From Anaerolineales bacterium UBA6668 (GTDB taxonomy: Bacteria > Chloroflexota > Anaerolineae > Anaerolineales > UBA6668): 7,756 nt of DNA. Made by a program: the position numbers and the translations under genes. Where the stretch lies: the NCBI GenBank assembly GCA_002455215.1, contig DKKK01000084.1, forward strand, positions 22,070 through 29,825, read 5' to 3'. The stretch's first letter is position 1; each line of letters begins with the position of its first letter. Of this stretch, positions 1-6,580 are shown in pieces. The notes below the pieces were generated by a model. That model saw nothing but the letters and a program-made list of their open reading frames with translations, did no database searches and was not told where the DNA came from.

Positions 1-285
1 CGCCGCTTTGTGCGGGCAAATCAACGCCAAGTCAATGCGGGCTCCCATGTGCGTCAATTCATCCATCAGCCGCCGGTTAATGGCAATGGTTTCATCTAAA
101 GTAAGTATGCCGTGCGATACCACTGATTGGTTGGTAACCACCACAATTGCATACTCAGTTTTTGCTAATTTTGCCAAAACTTCAGGAATACCAGGTAAAA
201 TTTGGATGTCTGCCCATGAACGTACATGGTTTGGGCAGTTTTCATTGAGTACACCATCGCGGTCTAAAAAAATTGCAGGTCGCAT
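1..285 (-). CDS. gmhB: GmhB-type D,D-heptose 1,7-bisphosphate phosphatase, 3' part cut off by the window edge
   Basis: A HAD-superfamily phosphatase that should remove the 7-phosphate from D-glycero-D-manno-heptose 1,7-bisphosphate in the cytoplasm. The first 95 residues are visible, with no stop before position 1. Seen: HAD motif I FLDRDGVLN (nucleophile D8, acid/base D10), motif II VVVTNQS (T51) and the start of the GmhB zinc-loop pattern C90-P-H92; the later cysteines lie off the window. The ATG at 283-285 is preceded by AAGGAG at a 7-nt spacing, which fixes the start. The gene is divergent from the heptose genes at 331 onward, with 45 bp between starts. Beside an HddA-type kinase, the substrate is probably the alpha-anomer of the GDP-heptose branch (inference). 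Histidinol-phosphatase-like members of the same family are the main alternative. Confidence 0.88.
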   Translation of the reverse strand, partial: MRPAIFLDRDGVLNENCPNHVRSWADIQILPGIPEVLAKLAKTEYAIVVVTNQSVVSHGILTLDETIAINRRLMDELTHMGARIDLALICPHKAA

Positions 286-330
286 GAGACTTCTCCTTTC
301 GCAAATCATTTCAAAGGATTTTAACACGTT
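286..330. other. Short divergent intergenic region between gmhB-like and epimerase genes
   Basis: These 45 bp separate the two divergent start codons. They hold the minus-strand AAGGAG (293-298) and a weaker plus-strand AAAGGA (313-318) placed 12 nt before the ATG at 331. I see no convincing -35/-10 pair for either direction. At least one promoter must therefore lie inside the opposing gene, or the two genes share an overlapping promoter. Confidence 0.6.
293..298 (-). promoter_or_regulatory. Shine-Dalgarno site of the gmhB-like gene
   Basis: AAGGAG on the minus strand lies 7 nt before the ATG at 285. It is one of the two clearest ribosome binding sites in the window and decides the gmhB start. 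Confidence 0.8.
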
Positions 331-1446
331 ATGAAGAAAATTTTAGTGGCTGGTGGGGCAGGTTTTATTGGCTCCCACACAGTAGATGCTTTACTGAAAG
401 CTGGATATCAGGTGCGAATTTTGGATAACCTGACCCCGCCTGTCCATGTGGCTGGTCAAATCCCCGCATATGTGCCACCAGAAGTGGAATTTATGCTAGG
501 GGATGTGCGCGACAAATCCGCTTGGGAAAAGGCTTTGGCTGGCGTGGAGGGAGTCATTCACCTTGCCGCTTATCAAGATTACCTTCCTGATTTTAGCAAA
601 TTTTTTCATGTCAACACGGTTGGCACCGCACTTCTATACGAAGTGATAGTCGAACAAAAATTACCCATCCAAAAAGTAGTGGTCGCTTCTTCGCAAGCCA
701 TTTATGGCGAAGCAAAATATCGGCGCGAAGATGGGGCGGTGATTTACCCAGAAATTCGCCCGGAAGCACAACTGCGAAAACACCTATGGGAACCCCTAGA
801 CCCAGAGACTGGCGAACCGCTCACCCCAGACTGGACAGATGAAGCAGAAGTTCGCCCGCATAACCAATATTCCATGAGCAAGTACACCCAAGAAATGATG
901 GCACTCACCTTCGGAAAGCGTTATCAAATCCCAAGCACTGCCATGCGCTATTCAATTGTTCAGGGGCGGCGACAATCCTTCCGCAATGCCTATTCTGGTG
1001 TTTTACGAATTTTTAGCCAACGCCTACTGAACGGACGTGCGCCCGTTTGTTATGAAGACGGCTTGCAAATTCGCGACTATGTTTCCGTTTACGATGTCGC
1101 TCGTGCCAACCTGCTGGTACTCCAAGATGAGCGTGCCCATTACCAAAGCTACAATGTCGGTGGCGACCGCCAAGTGACGGTCCTAGAATATGCCCACCTG
1201 ATTGCAGAACGTGCCAATGTGGATATTGCCCCCGAAGTGCCTGGTCAATACCGCTTTGGCGACACCCGGCATGTCTTTAGTGATGTAGATAAGCTAAAAT
1301 CGCTTGGCTGGCGCCCACAAGTTTCTTTGAATGAAATTGTGGATGACTATTTGGAATGGGCAGTTGCACAACCCGATTTTCGGGATTATTATGCCGAAGC
1401 CGAAAAGCAAATGCAAGCACTCGGCACCATTCGCAAAGCAGGATAA
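331..1446 (+). CDS. NAD-dependent epimerase/dehydratase (extended SDR), nucleotide-sugar 4-epimerase-like
   Basis: A 371-residue extended short-chain dehydrogenase expected to change a nucleotide-activated sugar with bound NAD(P) in the cytoplasm. Seen: N-terminal Rossmann motif GGAGFIG (residues 8-14), D57-V-R after the third strand, HLAA (77-80), active-site serines in VASSQAIYG (118-126), catalytic Y180-S-M-S-K184 and a C-terminal substrate domain with RDYVSVYDVARA (248-259). Residues 127-175 form a long insertion between the catalytic serine and tyrosine. From memory this resembles the insertion in dTDP-L-rhamnose 4-epimerase-like proteins, but the cysteines I recall there are absent. The ATG at 331 starts directly on the first beta strand, as usual. 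The stop is 6 bp before the HddA-like kinase, so they should be cotranscribed. The substrate is not determined; a GDP-heptose, dTDP-rhamnose or UDP-hexose is possible. Confidence 0.85.
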   Translation: MKKILVAGGAGFIGSHTVDALLKAGYQVRILDNLTPPVHVAGQIPAYVPPEVEFMLGDVRDKSAWEKALAGVEGVIHLAAYQDYLPDFSKFFHVNTVGTALLYEVIVEQKLPIQKVVVASSQAIYGEAKYRREDGAVIYPEIRPEAQLRKHLWEPLDPETGEPLTPDWTDEAEVRPHNQYSMSKYTQEMMALTFGKRYQIPSTAMRYSIVQGRRQSFRNAYSGVLRIFSQRLLNGRAPVCYEDGLQIRDYVSVYDVARANLLVLQDERAHYQSYNVGGDRQVTVLEYAHLIAERANVDIAPEVPGQYRFGDTRHVFSDVDKLKSLGWRPQVSLNEIVDDYLEWAVAQPDFRDYYAEAEKQMQALGTIRKAG

Positions 1447-1452
1447 AAAACG

Positions 1453-2487
1453 ATGATTATCGCACGGGCTCCAGTACGAATTTCCTTTGCGGGTGGCGGC
1501 ACAGACCTGCCCGCTTATGCCGACCAATTTGGCGGAGCAGTGGTCAGCACAGCCATTGATAAATATGTATATGTAATCCTAAACGTGCATTCTGGAAAGG
1601 ATTTGCAAATCGGTTCATCCGACTACCGCACATTTTTTCGCCACACGGGAGGAGAAGTACTGTTCTGGGAAGGAGAACTCAACCTGCCAAAAGCCATCCT
1701 ACACGAATTTGGCATTGACCAAGGGGTGAGCATGTTTCTCGCCAGCGAAGTCCCCCCCGGAACAGGCTTAGGCTCCAGTAGCACAGTTACCGTTGCTTCA
1801 CTAAAAGCCATTAGCACCGCCTGCGGGCTATCCCTTTCAAAGCTAGAACTAGCCGAAAAAGCCTGCCAAATCGAACTAAAAAAATTAGGCATGCCCATCG
1901 GCTACCAAGACCAATTCGCCGCCGCCTTTGGGGGTTTCAACCGTTTCGATTTTACCCCGCAAGGCAACCAAGCCACCCCGCTCAACCTAAAGCCCGAAAC
2001 CTTACAAGGCTTACAAAAACGGCTGTTACTCTTCTTCACCGGGCAGGCACGCGACAGCACCAGCATTTTGGCACGCCAATCCGAAAACACCAAAAAGAGC
2101 AACCCCCAAGCACTTGAAGCCCTTCATGCTGTCCGAAATATGGTAGAGCCGATGCAAAATTGTTTGCAAAAGGGCGATTTGGAGCAATTTGGTGAGCTTT
2201 TGCACGAAGGTTGGCAACACAAAAAACGCTTTGCCAGTGGCATTAGCAACTCACGCATTGACGACATCTATTCCATTGCCAGAACTGCCGGGGTGATGGG
2301 GGGTAAACTCGCTGGGGCAGGTGGCGGCGGCTTTATTATGCTCTATTGCCAGGATGGACGCCAAGAAGCCGTAACTCAGGCTATGGAAGCGCAAGGTCTG
2401 CGCCGCATGAGCTACAACTTTGAAAGTGGCGGCGCAAGAGTGTTGCTCAATGCGGGTTTGCGCTTGCAAAAGGAGACACAACTATGA
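1453..2487 (+). CDS. hddA: GHMP-family sugar kinase, D-glycero-alpha-D-manno-heptose 7-phosphate kinase type
   Basis: Likely phosphorylates C1 of D-glycero-alpha-D-manno-heptose 7-phosphate with ATP, giving the 1,7-bisphosphate that GmhB then trims. The 344-residue length is normal for HddA. Seen: N-terminal RAPVRISFAGGGTDLPAY (5-22), the GHMP ATP-binding loop PPGTGLGSSS (101-110), GYQDQFAAAFGG (150-161) with the probable catalytic D153, and the C-terminal glycine motif GGKLAGAGGGGF (283-294). The start follows the epimerase stop by 6 bp, with AGGA at 1440-1443. The stop overlaps the next start as ATGA (2484-2487), a sign of translational coupling. Related GHMP kinases such as fucokinase or galactokinase share the fold, but the opening motif plus the GmhA and GmhB neighbours favour HddA. 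Confidence 0.88.
   Translation: MIIARAPVRISFAGGGTDLPAYADQFGGAVVSTAIDKYVYVILNVHSGKDLQIGSSDYRTFFRHTGGEVLFWEGELNLPKAILHEFGIDQGVSMFLASEVPPGTGLGSSSTVTVASLKAISTACGLSLSKLELAEKACQIELKKLGMPIGYQDQFAAAFGGFNRFDFTPQGNQATPLNLKPETLQGLQKRLLLFFTGQARDSTSILARQSENTKKSNPQALEALHAVRNMVEPMQNCLQKGDLEQFGELLHEGWQHKKRFASGISNSRIDDIYSIARTAGVMGGKLAGAGGGGFIMLYCQDGRQEAVTQAMEAQGLRRMSYNFESGGARVLLNAGLRLQKETQL
2470..2475 (+). promoter_or_regulatory. Shine-Dalgarno site of the sugar transferase-like gene
   Basis: AAGGAG inside the 3' end of the kinase gene, 8 nt before the ATG at 2484. It supports that start and the 4-bp ATGA overlap with the kinase. Confidence 0.75.
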
Positions 2488-3806
2488 GCAAACGTGGTCA
2501 ATTTTTGCTCCTGCTCGGACTGTTCATGGCAGATGGCATTGCGGTTTTGCTCGGACTGCTCTTGGCAGATTGGTCCGCACACCAGCTACACTTCCTCACG
2601 CCCATCAGTGGCTGGTGGCTTCTGGCGGGCATGTTGGCATTTTTGCTAGTGTTTAGTTGGCTGAATCTGTATGATTTAGAAATTGTCCTGGAAGACAGCG
2701 AAGAGTATGCCAAAATTGTCAACGGCTGTACCTATGGCACATTACTTTTGGCACTTTTGAGCGTTGCCATTCCCCAACAATCCCTACAAGTGCCTTGGTT
2801 AGTTTTGGCGTGGCTCAGTTGTGTCCTACTAACCCTGTTAGCGCGTTTTGCCATGCGTCGCGTCGTGCGCGTGACTCGGGGCACCGGACACCTCCTTCGG
2901 CGTGCCATCATCGTTGGGGCAGACCAACAAGGGCGCACCATCGCTCGCCAACTGCGTTCCGTTACCCATTCCGGCATCCAAGTGGTGGGATTTGTCGATG
3001 ATTTTTTGCCAGTGGGCACACAAGTGCAAGATTCCCTGCACGTTATTGGTCACCCCAGCAACTTGCTCTATCTTACCCAACAGCACCAAGCCGAAGAAGT
3101 CATCGTCGTCTCGCAAGCGGTGGCTTGGGAAACTTTTCAAGAACTGTTGACAGCCAGCACCTTGCACCGTAAATTCCGCCTACGCCTTTCACCCGGCTAT
3201 TACGAACTGCTCAGCACTACCCCACGAGTTGCCCATCGCAATTTTGTGCCGCTCATTCTCATTGATGAAGAGCGCCTGACCGGTTTTGACCGCCTGCTTA
3301 AAGGAACAGTGGACTATGGGGTTGGGCTAGTTGCTTTTTTACTGACCTTGCCAGTGCAAATTTTGTTAGCGATTGGGCTGTTTCTCTTTCAAAAAGGCAA
3401 AGTGTTTTCCCGCCAGCACCTACTTGGCTTAAAGGGGCAAGATTTTCAGGTTTGGATTTTTCACACCCCAAACACCGCTTTCGGCAAATTTATGGACCAC
3501 ACTGGACTGCGCAATTTACCCCTTTTGTTGTGGGTGCTACTAGGCAAAATGAGCTTGGTGGGTCCCCGACCCATCCGAGTCAAAAATAAAGAAAAAGTGA
3601 TCCGTTGGCTTGCCGCGCTCTCGTCCTTGCGCCCGGGCGTCACCGGACCTTGGGCAGTGGTGGGGCTTGCCAATTTGGAAGAAGAAATGCGAGCCACCCT
3701 TTACTATATTCGCAATTGGACCATCTGGCTTGACCTACAAATTCTCATCCAAACACTCCTGGTGGCAATTCGCCGCAAGTGGGGTTTGCTCAGCGATGAT
3801 TTATAG
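2484..3806 (+). CDS. Polyprenyl-phosphate sugar-1-phosphate transferase-like membrane protein with degenerate active site
   Basis: A 440-residue protein with the layout of WbaP/WcaJ-type phosphoglycosyl transferases, which normally move a sugar-1-phosphate onto undecaprenyl phosphate at the membrane. Seen: four hydrophobic segments (about 6-30, 43-63, 83-97, 103-120), a central Rossmann-like CoA-binding-type domain opening RRAIIVGADQQG (139-150), a hydrophobic segment at about 279-303, then the sugar-transferase region with GKMSLVGPRP (354-363) and RPGVTGPWAV (383-392). The residues that define catalysis are changed: the family DELP is LRNLP (R343, N344), KRxxD is K273-GTV-D277, and the KFRSM region reads WIFHTP. 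The spacer between that region and LRNLP is also short. It may be an inactive scaffold, a divergent transferase or a family with another mechanism. Start supported by AAGGAG and overlap with the kinase. Confidence 0.78.
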   Translation: MSKRGQFLLLLGLFMADGIAVLLGLLLADWSAHQLHFLTPISGWWLLAGMLAFLLVFSWLNLYDLEIVLEDSEEYAKIVNGCTYGTLLLALLSVAIPQQSLQVPWLVLAWLSCVLLTLLARFAMRRVVRVTRGTGHLLRRAIIVGADQQGRTIARQLRSVTHSGIQVVGFVDDFLPVGTQVQDSLHVIGHPSNLLYLTQQHQAEEVIVVSQAVAWETFQELLTASTLHRKFRLRLSPGYYELLSTTPRVAHRNFVPLILIDEERLTGFDRLLKGTVDYGVGLVAFLLTLPVQILLAIGLFLFQKGKVFSRQHLLGLKGQDFQVWIFHTPNTAFGKFMDHTGLRNLPLLLWVLLGKMSLVGPRPIRVKNKEKVIRWLAALSSLRPGVTGPWAVVGLANLEEEMRATLYYIRNWTIWLDLQILIQTLLVAIRRKWGLLSDDL

Positions 3807-3836
3807 CCACACTTTATTCAAACTGTTTCAAAAATT

Positions 3837-4403
3837 ATGCAAGCATTCATTGACAACTACTTGAAAGAACTTTCACAAGTGATCGATCACATCTCGCGTG
3901 AAGATGTAAACGCAGTGGCAGAAGCTTTGCTCGCCGCCCGCGATGCCGACAAAACCATTTTTATTATCGGTGATGGTGGCAGTGCCTCCACAGCCAGCCA
4001 CATGATGTGTGACATCAATAAGTTTACACTGGTACCAGGTCAAAAAAGGTTTCGCGCCCACGCCCTTACCGATAACATGGCACTCGTCACCGCCTGGGGC
4101 AACGACACCTCCTTCGACAACACCTTTGCCGAACCTTTACGCAATTTATTGCGCCCGGGCGATGTTGTGGTGGCGATTAGCACCAGTGGTAACTCTCCCA
4201 ACGTTATTAAAGCGGTGGAAATGGCAAAGAACGAATTCAATGCTCAAATTATTGGTTGGGTGGGGGACAAAGGCGGCAAACTGGTTGGGCTTTCAGATTT
4301 GGTGGTGCGCATTCCCAGCCCATTCATTGGACAACAAGAAGATGGGCATTTGATTCTGAACCATGTCATTGCCAATGCCCTGCGCGACCATTTATTGAAA
4401 TAG
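3837..4403 (+). CDS. gmhA: SIS-domain phosphoheptose isomerase (GmhA-type)
   Basis: Converts sedoheptulose 7-phosphate to D-glycero-D-manno-heptose 7-phosphate, the first step of heptose nucleotide synthesis, in the cytoplasm. The 188 residues match GmhA length. Seen: FIIGDGGSASTASHMMCD (42-59), the phosphate-binding ISTSGNSPNV (114-123), GDKGGKLVGLSDLVVRIP (143-160) and QEDGHLILNHVI (167-178), whose histidine is the likely catalytic one. The first motif carries CD where E. coli GmhA has EE, a variant I recall from many related isomerases, so I do not treat it as a defect. It sits 30 bp after the transferase-like gene and 8 bp before the glycosyltransferase. No Shine-Dalgarno is visible before the ATG. 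DiaA-like SIS proteins are an alternative, but the heptose neighbours argue against it. Confidence 0.9.
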   Translation: MQAFIDNYLKELSQVIDHISREDVNAVAEALLAARDADKTIFIIGDGGSASTASHMMCDINKFTLVPGQKRFRAHALTDNMALVTAWGNDTSFDNTFAEPLRNLLRPGDVVVAISTSGNSPNVIKAVEMAKNEFNAQIIGWVGDKGGKLVGLSDLVVRIPSPFIGQQEDGHLILNHVIANALRDHLLK

Positions 4404-4411
4404 CTGTGTCT

Positions 4412-5146
4412 ATGCCCGCACCCCAACTAACTGTCATCATTCCCGCCTACAACGAAGCCAAGCGCATTGTCAATGGGCTAACTCAAACACTCAACTACCT
4501 TCACTCCCAAGCCTACACTTGGGAGTTGATTGTGGTTAACGATGGAAGCCGAGATAATACCGCTGAAATTGTGCGTTCAGCTCTGGCAAGTGAGCCAAAC
4601 GCTCGCCTGATAGATTATCAACCCAACCAGGGCAAGGGACATGCCATCCGCACCGGTGTATTGGCGGCAACCGGCGAATGGGTTGTGTTTTTAGATGCGG
4701 ATATGTCCACGCCAGTGGAAGAAATAGACAAAGCAATCGACCTTCTTCAGCAAGGCTATCAAGTTGTGGTGGGTTCTCGCCGTCACCCAGAAAGCCAGGT
4801 GCAACGCAAAGCAAGCGCGTTTCGCCAGTTGGGCACAGCCATCTTTGACTTTGTGCGCACCACACTCGTTGGGCTTCATCAATTTAATGATACGCAGTGT
4901 GGCTTCAAAGCCTACCAGCGTTCCGCCGCTGTGCCACTCTATCAGGCATCCGTCATCAACCGCTTTATGTTTGATGTGGAAATTTTGTTTTTGGCACAGC
5001 AATCTGGTTTGCGCATGGTCGAGATGCCGGTGCGCTGGATGGATGCGGAAGGCTCGACCGTGCGCTTTCTGCCCGGCTTATACCAAATGTTCCGCGATTT
5101 AACCCGCATTCGTTGGGTGCATCGCGGCTGGGGAAAAAAAACCTGA
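4412..5146 (+). CDS. Family 2 glycosyltransferase, dolichyl/polyprenyl-phosphate sugar synthase type (ALG5/DPM1-like)
   Basis: A 244-residue GT-A fold enzyme expected to move a sugar from a nucleotide donor to a polyprenyl phosphate at the inner membrane face. Seen: VIIPAYNEAKRI (8-19), VVNDGSRDNT (41-50), NQGKGHAIRTG (72-82), the metal-binding FLDADMSTP (93-101, D95/D97), GSRR (121-124), TQCGFKAY (161-168) and FDVEILFLA (187-195). There is no C-terminal membrane segment; the chain ends in a basic tail, so membrane contact would be peripheral. I chose the ATG at 4412, right before the first beta strand. An in-frame ATG at 4256 would add 52 residues lying inside gmhA in another frame and without family character. 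The gene starts 8 bp after the gmhA stop. Donor and acceptor are not determined by the sequence. Confidence 0.87.
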   Translation: MPAPQLTVIIPAYNEAKRIVNGLTQTLNYLHSQAYTWELIVVNDGSRDNTAEIVRSALASEPNARLIDYQPNQGKGHAIRTGVLAATGEWVVFLDADMSTPVEEIDKAIDLLQQGYQVVVGSRRHPESQVQRKASAFRQLGTAIFDFVRTTLVGLHQFNDTQCGFKAYQRSAAVPLYQASVINRFMFDVEILFLAQQSGLRMVEMPVRWMDAEGSTVRFLPGLYQMFRDLTRIRWVHRGWGKKT

Positions 5147-5181
5147 CACATCCCACTCCCGCCTTCCACAGGCATTTCACA
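5147..5181. other. Convergent intergenic spacer
   Basis: These 35 bp lie between the stop codons of the glycosyltransferase (plus strand) and the ATPase (minus strand). I see no strong hairpin followed by a T-run in either direction. An A8 run at 5134-5141 lies within the end of the glycosyltransferase and reads as T8 for minus-strand transcripts. Confidence 0.5.
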
Positions 5182-5976
5182 TCATCCCGCATTCCGGTTC
5201 ATCCCGATGTGTGCCAGTAGGCGGGTCAGTTCTTCTGGCACACTGCTTGGAAAAGCGCGTTGTAGGTCATTGCTATCCACCAATTGAAGTGGTGTATGCA
5301 CACTCAATTGCCCATCTTCATCCAAGAGCCATACCCAGTCGGCAAAGCGCAATGCCAGTTCCAAATCATGCGTGCTCATTAGCACTGCACAAGTGCAGTC
5401 ATGCGCCAAGCGTTGTGCCAATTGCATGATTTCCAAGCGGCGCAACCAATCTACAAAAGCAGTTGGTTCATCCATGATGAGCAAACTCGGCTGTTGGGCA
5501 ATGGCGCGTGCAATCATCACCTTTTGCCGCTCCCCATCACTGAGTTCTTGAAAGTAGCGAGTGGCTAATTTTTCGATATGAACGGCTTGCAAAGCAGAGG
5601 CAACCATGGCGTGGTCGGTTGGGGTGGGGCGGGCGTGCCAACCTGCTTGGTGCGGGAACCTGCCCAGCGTGACCACCTCTTGCACAGTTGCCCAGCCCAT
5701 CTGCACCCGCTCTGTCAGCACTACTGCCACCAATTTTGCCCGTTGTGTAGGGTCTAACTTGCTCAACAATTGTCCATCTAGCCACACAGCCCCCGCAAAG
5801 GGTTTTTGTAAACCGTTTAGCGTGCGCAGAAGGGTAGATTTGCCTGCGCCATTCGGACCGAGCAAGCAGATCAATTGACCGCGTTCAATGCTCAAATTTA
5901 AGTTTCTTGCCAGCGGGTGTCCATCTTTGGGGTGTCCAATGGTCAAATTTTGTGTATGAAGGAGCGCAGAACTCAT
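5182..5976 (-). CDS. btuD: ABC transporter ATP-binding protein, corrinoid/iron-complex uptake (BtuD/FecE-type)
   Basis: The cytoplasmic ATPase expected to drive the permease encoded at 6658-7683. 264 residues from the ATG at 5976. Seen: Walker A GPNGAGKST (40-48), signature LSDGERQKV (145-153), Walker B LLIMDEPT (165-172), D-loop AFVD (173-176) and switch histidine STHD (201-204). The usual Q-loop glutamine region reads VVLTERVQMG (85-94) followed by VVTLGRFPHQAGW, a form I recall from iron/B12 ATPases of Chloroflexi and Bacteroidetes. The ATG at 5974-5976 overlaps the adenosyltransferase stop (ATGA), which is why I prefer it. An in-frame ATG at 5991 would add five residues (MECPH). Neither start has a clear Shine-Dalgarno. 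The corrinoid substrate is inferred from the adjoining adenosyltransferase; the sequence alone also allows a siderophore or heme. Confidence 0.88.
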   Translation of the reverse strand: MSSALLHTQNLTIGHPKDGHPLARNLNLSIERGQLICLLGPNGAGKSTLLRTLNGLQKPFAGAVWLDGQLLSKLDPTQRAKLVAVVLTERVQMGWATVQEVVTLGRFPHQAGWHARPTPTDHAMVASALQAVHIEKLATRYFQELSDGERQKVMIARAIAQQPSLLIMDEPTAFVDWLRRLEIMQLAQRLAHDCTCAVLMSTHDLELALRFADWVWLLDEDGQLSVHTPLQLVDSNDLQRAFPSSVPEELTRLLAHIGMNRNAG

Positions 5977-6527
5977 GTGTGGGCATTCCATTGGGGTTCG
6001 CTAATCCCGTGCTGATGGTTTTCGTGGCGAGCCATGACAAAAAGCAAATCGGATAAGCGGTTTAGGTATGGCAATACAAAACTTCCAATTTCTTCATGGC
6101 TTGCCAATGTGGCAACAATGCGCTCTGCCCGGCGGCACACGGTGCGGGCAACTTGCAATTGTGCGGCGGTGGCTACCCCACCCGGCAAGATAAAGTTGCG
6201 CAATGCTGGAATTTCTGAGCTAAGCGCATCCAGCCAATTTTCCAGCCGCTTCACATGCTCTTTTGTAATTTGCGGCATCTGCGCTTTTTGTGGGTCGCTC
6301 TCCAGAAAGCACAAATCACTACCCACTTGAAAAAGTTCGTTTTGGATAATACTCAGCTTGCTGGCAAGGGTGGGGGGCATGCCCAAAGCAATTGCCAACC
6401 CAACATGCGCGTTAAGCTCATCTACTGTGCCATAGGCTTCCACGCGCAAATGCCCTTTGGATACGCGCCAACCGCCGCCTAATGCGGTTTCGCCTTGGTC
6501 ACCGGTTCGAGTGTAAATGGGAGACAT
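5973..6527 (-). CDS. PduO-type cob(I)alamin adenosyltransferase
   Basis: Transfers the 5'-deoxyadenosyl group of ATP to cob(I)alamin, making coenzyme B12 from imported corrinoid in the cytoplasm. 184 residues, a normal length for the single-domain PduO/MMAB type. Seen: N-terminal ATP-binding [12 protein letters not shown] (5-16), [13 protein letters not shown] (28-40), FILPGG (112-117), [11 protein letters not shown] (127-137) with the arginine/glutamate active-site pattern, and [14 protein letters not shown] (154-167). I start it at the ATG 6525-6527 because YTRTGD normally lies within a few residues of the N-terminus. The frame stays open upstream to an ATG at 6728, but those 67 residues are translated heptamer repeats plus antisense-frame permease sequence. 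No Shine-Dalgarno is visible, as the 5' side is repeat DNA. Its position between permease and ATPase suggests uptake and activation are coordinated. Confidence 0.93.
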   Translation of the reverse strand: MSPIYTRTGDQGETALGGGWRVSKGHLRVEAYGTVDELNAHVGLAIALGMPPTLASKLSIIQNELFQVGSDLCFLESDPQKAQMPQITKEHVKRLENWLDALSSEIPALRNFILPGGVATAAQLQVARTVCRRAERIVATLASHEEIGSFVLPYLNRLSDLLFVMARHENHQHGISEPQWNAHT

Positions 6528-6533
6528 AGAAGA

Positions 6534-6568
6534 AGAATGATGAATGATGAATAGTGAATGATGAATTA
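6534..6568. repeat. Tandem heptamer array A (TGAATGA type, five units)
   Basis: Five consecutive 7-bp units on the plus strand: AGAATGA, TGAATGA, TGAATAG, TGAATGA, TGAATTA. Two match the consensus exactly and the others differ at one or two bases. The array begins 6 bp upstream of the adenosyltransferase ATG, so it occupies the place of a leader and ribosome binding site. On the coding (minus) strand it reads as TCATTCA units. Confidence 0.85.
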
Positions 6569-6580
6569 CAATTGCCACAT

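Noticed and set aside
8..334. Plus-strand open frame of 108 codons at the left edge
   Set aside because: It lies antisense to the gmhB-like gene, whose protein has clear HAD motifs and a good ribosome binding site. The plus-strand translation shows no family character.
3629..4161. GCGCCCGGGCG palindrome occurring twice (about 3629 and 4151)
   Set aside because: Both copies encode Arg-Pro-Gly within conserved coding motifs, in different genes. Two copies are easily explained by codon choice.
4256..4411. 52-residue N-terminal extension of the glycosyltransferase from an ATG at 4256
   Set aside because: It lies wholly inside gmhA in another frame, is of odd composition, and GT2 proteins of this type begin just before VIIPAYNE.
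5134..5181. Possible minus-strand terminator ending in the T8 run (5134-5141) after the ATPase
   Set aside because: The only stem I find is CCTG/CAGG with a loop of more than 20 nt, too weak to call an intrinsic terminator.
5434..5545. LSDGERQ signature and altered Q-loop of the ATPase as signs of an inactive protein
   Set aside because: Walker A, Walker B, D-loop and switch histidine are intact, and I recall this signature and VVLTER form as common in iron/B12 ATPases of several phyla.
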